Under the pieces are notes generated by a model that was not told the origin of the DNA, made no database searches, and saw nothing but the letters and a program-made list of their open reading frames with translations. A stretch of 5,988 nucleotides of DNA, taken from the NCBI GenBank assembly GCA_017527625.1, contig JAFXPV010000057.1, forward strand, positions 1 through 5,988, written 5' to 3'. The first letter of the stretch is position 1. Each line of letters opens with the position of its first letter. Of the stretch, positions 1 through 5,988 are shown in pieces. Position numbers and translations under genes: made by a program. The stretch is from Bacteroidales bacterium (GTDB taxonomy: Bacteria > Bacteroidota > Bacteroidia > Bacteroidales > UBA932).

Positions 1-435
1 GAAGGCCTCAACGCAGAGCAGACTTCTGCCCTTCGCCGCGCTTGCTTTGAACATGGCATCAAACTCATGGTGGTAAAGAACACCCTCCTCGAGAAAGTCC
101 TCGACAAAGGAACTGACGAACAGAAGTCACTTTGCCAGACTCTCAAGGGTTCTACCGCTCTGATGTTCTCTGATGTAGTGAATGCTCCCGCTAAGCTCAT
201 CAAGGAAATGCAGTCTACTCTCGGCAAACCCGAGCTCAAGGGTGCATATCTCCAGGAATGCGCTTACATCGGCGCCGAAAACCTCGAGACCCTCGTAAAC
301 ATCAAGTCTCGCGAGGAACTCATCGGCGATATCATCGGCTTGCTGCAATCACCTATGAAGAACGTCATCTCTGCACTCCAGAATGCAGGTGGCCAGACTA
401 TCGCAGGTATTGTCAAGACCTTATCGGAAAAATAA
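1..435 (+). CDS. rplJ: 50S ribosomal protein L10 (uL10), 3' part; start lies upstream of the window
   Basis: L10 sits at the base of the large-subunit stalk, binds 23S rRNA near the L11 region, and carries L7/L12 dimers on its C-terminal helix. The frame is open from base 1 and gives 144 residues before TAA at 433-435. The visible part begins in the N-terminal rRNA-binding domain: GLNAEQTSALRRA followed by VVKNTLLEKVLD aligns with E. coli GVTVDKMTELRKA and VVRNTLLRRAVE. By that alignment about 30 residues are missing. LKGSTALMFSD, APAKLIKEM and LVNIKSREELIGDIIGLLQSP continue the family pattern. The C-terminal stretch from about base 340 to the stop is helical and is the expected L7/L12-docking helix. 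The ATG at 67 is an internal methionine, not the start, because homology extends upstream of it. rplL follows after 39 bases. In well-studied bacteria L10 represses its own operon by binding the rplJ leader, which is outside this window. Identification is secure. Confidence 0.97.
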   Translation, partial: EGLNAEQTSALRRACFEHGIKLMVVKNTLLEKVLDKGTDEQKSLCQTLKGSTALMFSDVVNAPAKLIKEMQSTLGKPELKGAYLQECAYIGAENLETLVNIKSREELIGDIIGLLQSPMKNVISALQNAGGQTIAGIVKTLSEK

Positions 436-474
436 AAACATAGAACAAAAACAATTAAAAAATAAACAACAATT
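436..474 (+). promoter_or_regulatory. A-rich, Shine-Dalgarno-free translation initiation region of rplL
   Basis: This 39-base gap between the rplJ stop and the rplL ATG holds 27 A, mostly in runs such as AAAAACAATTAAAAAATAA, and a single G. It has no AGGAGG-like sequence and no possible stable hairpin. Bacteroidota genes generally lack Shine-Dalgarno sequences and favour A-rich, unstructured upstream regions, and this fits a strong initiation site for a protein needed in several copies per ribosome. The role is inferred from composition and position. No promoter motif is evident here, so rplL is presumably co-transcribed with rplJ. Confidence 0.6.
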
Positions 475-852
475 ATGGCAGACATTAAAAAATTGGCAGA
501 AGAGTTGGTAAACCTTACTGTTAAAGACGTTCAGGAACTTGCACAGGTCCTCAAAGAAGAATACGGCATCGAGCCTGCAGCTGCAGCTGTCGCTGTAGCA
601 GCCGCTCCTGCAGCAGCTGGTGAAGCAGCCGCAGCAGAGAAGACTGAATTCGATGTTGTCCTCGTATCAGCAGGTCAGGCTAAACTTCAGGTCGTTAAGG
701 CCGTTAAGGAAGCCCTCGGACTCGGACTTAAGGAAGCTAAGGATCTGACTGACGCAGCTCCTAACACCATCAAGGAAAAAGTATCTAAGGCAGAAGCTGA
801 ACAGATCAAAGCCGCTCTTGAAGAAGCAGGTGCTGAAGTTGAGATCAAATAA
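475..852 (+). CDS. rplL: 50S ribosomal protein L7/L12 (bL12)
   Basis: L7/L12 is the multicopy stalk protein that recruits and stimulates the translation GTPases IF2, EF-Tu, EF-G and RF3. The 125-residue product has the usual length and three parts. The N-terminal dimerisation and L10-binding helices span about residues 1-33 ([20 protein letters not shown]). A flexible Ala/Pro hinge covers 34-55 and is almost entirely Ala with two Pro and one Gly. The globular C-terminal domain covers 56-125. In that domain K75, K78 and the GLGLKEAKD stretch (82-90) correspond to the factor-binding face around E. coli K70, R73 and K84, and the end [10 protein letters not shown] is typical. The ATG at 475 is fixed by the conserved N-terminus. 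The gene lies 39 bases after rplJ and is followed by a terminator-like hairpin at 890-923, so some of its message probably ends there, as expected for a protein made in excess over RNA polymerase. Confidence 0.99.
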   Translation: MADIKKLAEELVNLTVKDVQELAQVLKEEYGIEPAAAAVAVAAAPAAAGEAAAAEKTEFDVVLVSAGQAKLQVVKAVKEALGLGLKEAKDLTDAAPNTIKEKVSKAEAEQIKAALEEAGAEVEIK

Positions 853-859
853 TTTCAAC

Positions 860-887
860 TGCTTTTCAGCGAGAGCTATCTAAAGCA
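860..887 (+). other. Possible small hairpin with GAGA (GNRA-type) tetraloop in the rplL-rpoB gap
   Basis: TGCTTT (860-865) can pair with AAAGCA (882-887). Across an asymmetric internal loop (2 versus 4 bases), AGC (868-870) pairs with GCT (875-877), closing a GAGA loop of the GNRA type. It starts 7 bases after the rplL stop and ends 2 bases before the terminator stem, so the two hairpins could stack in the RNA. Only nine base pairs are involved and the upper stem is short, so chance is a real possibility. If real it could protect the rplL 3' end or mark an RNA-processing site; E. coli has an RNase III site in the equivalent gap, but the sequences are not comparable by eye. Confidence 0.3.
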
Positions 888-889
888 AT

Positions 890-923
890 AGGTATAGGGT
901 CATAAAACGCCCTATACCTTTTT
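890..923 (+). terminator. Intrinsic terminator-like hairpin (probable attenuator) between rplL and rpoB
   Basis: AGGTATAGGG (890-899) and CCCTATACCT (910-919) form a perfect 10-bp stem with a 10-base loop (900-909). It is followed at once by a T-run (919-923, whose first T is also the last paired base). The T-run exists only on the + side, so the element acts on rightward transcription out of rplL. Since rpoB and rpoC lie directly downstream and I find no convincing promoter between 924 and 962, complete termination is unlikely. Partial termination is the simplest reading. E. coli has a known partial terminator in the same gap, so the arrangement matches a known regulatory logic, although that it works the same way here is inferred. 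The T-run is short and interrupted by G at 924, which also suits leaky termination. Confidence 0.8.
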
Positions 924-962
924 GTCGTTATAAAAGTCATTTCATAACAACCATTTTATCAA

Positions 963-3900
963 ATGCCTCAAAAGTCTAATAATCAGCGAATTTCATTCGC
1001 AACTTCCAAAACACTCCTTGACTATCCCGATTTTCTGGAGGTGCAGATCAAATCCTTCAAGGATTTCTTCCAGCTTGACACCACCGCTGAAAACCGTCGT
1101 AGCGAAGGTTTGTTCAAGGTGTTCCAGGAGATATTTCCAATAACGGACACACGCAACAACTTCGTGCTGGAGTTCATCGACTACTTCGTCGATCCTCCCC
1201 GTTATTCGATTGAGGAATGCCTTGACAGAGGTCTGACCTACAGCGTTCCGCTTAAGGCTAAGCTGAAACTCTACTGCACAGACCCTGAACACGAAGATTT
1301 TGACACGGTAATCCAGGACGTTTTCCTGGGAGCCATTCCCTATATGACTCCCCGCGGAACATTCATCATCAACGGTTCCGAGCGTATTGTCGTGTCCCAG
1401 CTGCACCGTTCTCCCGGCGTCTTTTTCGGTCAGAGCCTCCACGCCAACGGCACAAAACTCTACTCTGCCCGTATCATCCCGTTCAAAGGAAGCTGGATCG
1501 AGTTTGCTACTGACATCAACAATGTTATGTATGCATACATCGACCGTAAGAAAAAATTGCCTGTCACTACCCTTCTGAGAGCCATCGGCTACGAGAGTGA
1601 CAAGGACATCCTCAACATCTTCGACCTTGCAGAAGAGATCAAGGTCAACAAGACTAATCTCAAGAAATGTATCGGACGCAAACTCGCCGCCAGGGTCCTC
1701 AAGACCTGGAACGAGGATTTCGTGGATGAGGACACCGGAGAGGTTGTCTACATCGAGCGTAACGAAATCATCGTCGACCGCGAGAAGATTCTCGACGAGA
1801 ACGACATCGAAGATATCCTCGATGCCGGTGTCGCCACCATCCTCGTGCACAAAGACGATGCGAACAGCTCCGAATATGCAATTATCCACAATACCCTGCA
1901 GAAAGACCAGTGCAACTCCGAGAAGGAGGCCATTCTCTACACCTACCGCCAGCTGCGTAATTCGGAACCGCCGGATGAGGCAACTGCAAGGGACGTCATC
2001 GAGAAACTGTTCTTCTCTGACAAGAGATACGACCTTGGCGACGTAGGCCGCTACCGTATCAACCGCAAGCTCGGTCTCTCGATTCCCGAGGAGACCAGGG
2101 TGCTCACCAAGGAAGACATCATCGAGATCATCAAATACTTGATCCAGCTGATGAACTCCAAAGCCTCAGTCGACGATATCGACCACCTCAGCAACCGTCG
2201 TATCCGCACCGTGGGCGAGCAGCTTGCAAACCAGTTCAGCGTAGGTCTGAGCCGTATCGCACGTACCATCCGCGAAAGGATGAACGTCCGCGACAACGAG
2301 GTCTTCACCCCTATCGACCTGATCAACGCCAAGACACTCAGCAGCGTCATCAACAGCTTCTTCGGCACCAGCCAGCTGAGCCAGTTTATGGACCAGATCA
2401 ACCCTCTGGCCGAAATGACTCACAAGCGCCGTCTCAGCGCCCTCGGCCCCGGCGGTCTTAGCCGTGACCGTGCCGGTTTCGAAGTGCGTGACGTTCACTA
2501 TACACACTACGGCCGTCTCTGCCCTATTGAGACTCCTGAAGGCCCGAACATCGGCCTTATCTCGTCACTTTGCGTATACGCCCGCATCAATCCGCTCGGT
2601 TTCATCGAGACTCCTTACCGCAAGGTAACGAACGGAAAGGTTGACCTCAGCGAAGAAGGTTGCGTATATCTCAGCGCAGAGGAAGAAGAGGACAAGAAGG
2701 TCGCTCTGGCCAACGTCCATCTGGATGACGAAGGCAACATCACTGACGAACGCATCAGCTGCCGTTTCCAGGCAGACTTCCCCGTAGTCAGCAAGACCGA
2801 CGTCGACCTTATGGATGTCGCCCCCAACCAGATTTCATCAATCGCCGCATCGCTGATTCCGTTCCTGGAGCACGACGATGCAAACCGTGCGTTGATGGGC
2901 AGTAATATGATGCGCCAGGCTGTTCCTATCATCAAGCCTGAAGCTCCTATCGTAGGTACCGGCCTAGAAGGTCCCGTCATCCGCGACAGCCGCACCCAGA
3001 TCACTGCCACCGGCAAAGGCGAAGTGGTATTCGTAGACGCCCGTGAGATCCACGTCAAATACGAGCGCACAGAAGCCGAGAAGTTCGTAAGCTTCGATCC
3101 CGAGATCACAGTCTACAAACTCCCGCTCTGGAGAAAGACCAACCAGAACACCACCATCCACCTCACCCCCATCGTCCGCAAGGGCGACATCGTGAAGCCC
3201 GGACAGATCCTCACCGAAGGCTATTCAAGCCAGAACGGAGAGCTTGCCCTCGGCCGCAACCTGAAGGTGGCCTTTATGCCCTGGAAGGGATATAACTTCG
3301 AGGATGCCATCGTCCTCAGCGAAAAGATCATCCGCGAAGACATCTTCACGTCTATCCACGTGGATGAATACATAATGGAAGTACGTGACACCAAGCGCGG
3401 TATGGAAGAGCTCACAAGCGATATCCCCAACGTCAGCGAGGATGCCACCAAAGACCTTGACGAGAACGGTATCATCCGCATCGGCGCTTCTGTAGAGCCG
3501 GGCGACATCCTTATCGGAAAGATCACTCCCAAAGGCGAAAGCGATCCTTCTCCTGAAGAGAAACTCCTGCGCGCCATCTTCGGTGACAAGGCCGGTGACG
3601 TGAAGGACGCATCTCTCAAGGCTTCTCCTTCACTTTCTGGCGTCATCATCGACAAGCGCCTCTACAGCCGCATCAACTCCAAGGAGACCGGCAAGAAAGA
3701 GAAAGCCCAGATCAAGGCCAAAGAGCAGGAAGCTACCGATGAATTCCTGCGCAAGACCGGTGAACTCCGCACACTGTTCATCGACAAGCTCTGCACCCTC
3801 ACCGAGGGCCGCAAGAGCGCCGGAGTCATCGACCTGTTCAACGTGGAGATCATCGCCAAGGGTGCCGAGTTCACACGCGAAGCGCTCGAAGCCATCGACT

Positions 3901-4784
3901 ACAATGTCATCAGCCCTGTAAAATGGACTTCTGACAAGAACACCAACAACATGATCAAGTCTCTTATAGGTAATTACCTGATTGCCTACAAAGAGCAGGA
4001 TGCGCAGCTCAAGCACATCAAATACAATCTCACCATCGGCGACGAACTGCCCAGCGGCATTATGCAGCTTGCCAAGGTTTACGTTGCCAAGAAGCGTAAG
4101 ATCAGAGTCGGCGACAAGATGGCCGGCCGCCACGGTAACAAAGGTATCGTTGCCAAGGTTGTACGCGACGAAGATATGCCGTTCCTCGAGGACGGTACTC
4201 CTGTCGACATCGTCCTCAACCCTATGGGTGTGCCCAGCCGTATGAACCTCGGACAGATTTTCGAAACCGTGCTCGGTTGGGCCGGCAAGGAACTCGGTCT
4301 TAAGTTCGCCACACCTATCTTCGACGGTGCTACCCTCGACGATATCTGCAGGTACACCGACAAGGCAGGCGTGCCTCGTTTCGGCAAGACTTATCTGCGC
4401 AATGGTGAGACCGGTGAACTCTTTGACCAGCCGGCCACAGTGGGTGTCATCTATATGATCAAACTGGGTCATATGGTTGACGACAAGATGCACGCACGTA
4501 GCATCGGTCCTTACTCTCTCATCACCCAGCAGCCTCTCGGCGGTAAAGCCCAGTTCGGAGGCCAGCGTTTCGGAGAGATGGAGGTATGGGCCCTCGAAGC
4601 CTTCGGTGCTGCGAACGTACTGCAGGAAATCCTGACTATCAAGTCGGATGACGTCACAGGAAGAGCCAGAGCATACGAAGCTATCGTCAAGGGTGATCCT
4701 ATGCCTACACCTGGCATTCCCGAATCCCTCAACGTACTCATTCACGAGCTCCGCGGTCTCGGCCTGAGCATTCACCTGGATTAA
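963..4784 (+). CDS. rpoB: DNA-directed RNA polymerase subunit beta
   Basis: Beta forms one pincer of RNA polymerase and part of the active centre. The 1273-residue product is full length for Bacteroidota. The ATG at 963 is supported by the conserved NQR and [12 protein letters not shown] near the N-terminus; there is no Shine-Dalgarno sequence. In order it shows the protrusion and lobe with HRSPGVFF (148-155), and a domain at about 215-310 matching the E. coli beta-i4 insertion region. Next come rifampicin cluster I (468-498, bases 2364-2456) and [13 protein letters not shown] (520-532). E780-D781 in YNFED lie near the active site. A charged helical insert at about 903-1022 corresponds to E. 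coli beta-i9. Active-site lysines K1052 and K1060 lie in [12 protein letters not shown] (E. coli K1065 and K1073). The C-terminal [21 protein letters not shown] from 1189 leads to the end at [13 protein letters not shown]. The canonical rifampicin contacts Q474, F475, D477, H487, R490 and S492 are wild type, and position 479 is Ile. rpoC follows after 18 bases. Confidence 0.99.
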   Translation: MPQKSNNQRISFATSKTLLDYPDFLEVQIKSFKDFFQLDTTAENRRSEGLFKVFQEIFPITDTRNNFVLEFIDYFVDPPRYSIEECLDRGLTYSVPLKAKLKLYCTDPEHEDFDTVIQDVFLGAIPYMTPRGTFIINGSERIVVSQLHRSPGVFFGQSLHANGTKLYSARIIPFKGSWIEFATDINNVMYAYIDRKKKLPVTTLLRAIGYESDKDILNIFDLAEEIKVNKTNLKKCIGRKLAARVLKTWNEDFVDEDTGEVVYIERNEIIVDREKILDENDIEDILDAGVATILVHKDDANSSEYAIIHNTLQKDQCNSEKEAILYTYRQLRNSEPPDEATARDVIEKLFFSDKRYDLGDVGRYRINRKLGLSIPEETRVLTKEDIIEIIKYLIQLMNSKASVDDIDHLSNRRIRTVGEQLANQFSVGLSRIARTIRERMNVRDNEVFTPIDLINAKTLSSVINSFFGTSQLSQFMDQINPLAEMTHKRRLSALGPGGLSRDRAGFEVRDVHYTHYGRLCPIETPEGPNIGLISSLCVYARINPLGFIETPYRKVTNGKVDLSEEGCVYLSAEEEEDKKVALANVHLDDEGNITDERISCRFQADFPVVSKTDVDLMDVAPNQISSIAASLIPFLEHDDANRALMGSNMMRQAVPIIKPEAPIVGTGLEGPVIRDSRTQITATGKGEVVFVDAREIHVKYERTEAEKFVSFDPEITVYKLPLWRKTNQNTTIHLTPIVRKGDIVKPGQILTEGYSSQNGELALGRNLKVAFMPWKGYNFEDAIVLSEKIIREDIFTSIHVDEYIMEVRDTKRGMEELTSDIPNVSEDATKDLDENGIIRIGASVEPGDILIGKITPKGESDPSPEEKLLRAIFGDKAGDVKDASLKASPSLSGVIIDKRLYSRINSKETGKKEKAQIKAKEQEATDEFLRKTGELRTLFIDKLCTLTEGRKSAGVIDLFNVEIIAKGAEFTREALEAIDYNVISPVKWTSDKNTNNMIKSLIGNYLIAYKEQDAQLKHIKYNLTIGDELPSGIMQLAKVYVAKKRKIRVGDKMAGRHGNKGIVAKVVRDEDMPFLEDGTPVDIVLNPMGVPSRMNLGQIFETVLGWAGKELGLKFATPIFDGATLDDICRYTDKAGVPRFGKTYLRNGETGELFDQPATVGVIYMIKLGHMVDDKMHARSIGPYSLITQQPLGGKAQFGGQRFGEMEVWALEAFGAANVLQEILTIKSDDVTGRARAYEAIVKGDPMPTPGIPESLNVLIHELRGLGLSIHLD

Positions 4785-5988
<1,204 letters not shown>

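Noticed and set aside
67..69. ATG at 67 as the start of rplJ
   Set aside because: The same frame is open to base 1 and the upstream residues match conserved L10 sequence, so the true start lies outside the window.
574..639. Repetitive GCA/GCT-rich stretch in rplL that looks like a tandem repeat
   Set aside because: It encodes the normal Ala/Pro hinge of L7/L12; the repetition follows from alanine codons.
919..962. A possible separate rpoB promoter downstream of the hairpin
   Set aside because: TTTG at 921-924 could be a Bacteroidota -33 element and TATAAA at 929-934 resembles a -10 box, but neither has a properly spaced partner, and no TAnnTTTG is present at the right distance. Transcription start mapping would settle it.
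993..1889. A 298-codon minus-strand open frame opposite the 5' part of rpoB
   Set aside because: Same explanation: it mirrors conserved RpoB codons, with low-complexity Asp/Val/Glu-rich translation and no family resemblance.
3669..4028. Charged helical insert in RpoB (about residues 903-1022) as a possible novel domain
   Set aside because: It occupies the place of the known E. coli beta-i9 insertion and is flanked by conserved motifs; its divergence is normal for this region.
3630..4775. A 381-codon open frame on the minus strand, opposite the 3' third of rpoB
   Set aside because: It is fully antisense to highly conserved RpoB sequence, has no recognisable domain, and arises from the C-rich third codon positions of rpoB.

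Overview
The window is a stretch of the conserved ribosomal-protein / RNA polymerase operon, all on the + strand: the 3' end of rplJ (L10), complete rplL (L7/L12), complete rpoB (RNA polymerase beta) and the first 395 codons of rpoC (beta-prime). Protein features point to the phylum Bacteroidota, most likely order Bacteroidales. RpoB opens with NQR..FA followed by YPDFLEVQ. The RpoC clamp region contains [19 protein letters not shown] and [12 protein letters not shown]. No gene has a Shine-Dalgarno sequence and the upstream regions are A- or AT-rich, as is usual in that phylum. I cannot name a genus or species from this sequence.

Layout: rplJ (1-435, 5' end outside the window); a 39-base A-rich gap (436-474); rplL (475-852); a 110-base gap (853-962); rpoB (963-4784); an 18-base gap (4785-4802); rpoC (4803-5988, 3' end outside the window). 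About 97 percent of the window is coding, and no gene-free stretch exceeds 110 bases.

The genes belong to two machines that cells coordinate with growth rate. L10 anchors the L7/L12 dimers of the ribosomal stalk that recruits translation GTPases. Beta and beta-prime form the catalytic core and clamp of RNA polymerase. The most informative non-coding element is a perfect 10-bp hairpin followed by a T-run at 890-923, between rplL and rpoB. It has the form of an intrinsic terminator. Because the essential rpoB and rpoC genes follow on the same strand with no convincing promoter in the gap, it is best read as a partial terminator (attenuator) that sets the ratio of stalk protein to polymerase mRNA, possibly with a second weaker hairpin just before it.

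All proteins look intact and ordinary where visible. I see no mobile element, CRISPR array, tRNA, rRNA, frameshift or foreign gene, and no evidence of an undescribed system. The findings are modest: the attenuator, its neighbouring hairpin, the SD-less A-rich initiation region of rplL, and one substitution inside the rifampicin-binding cluster of RpoB.
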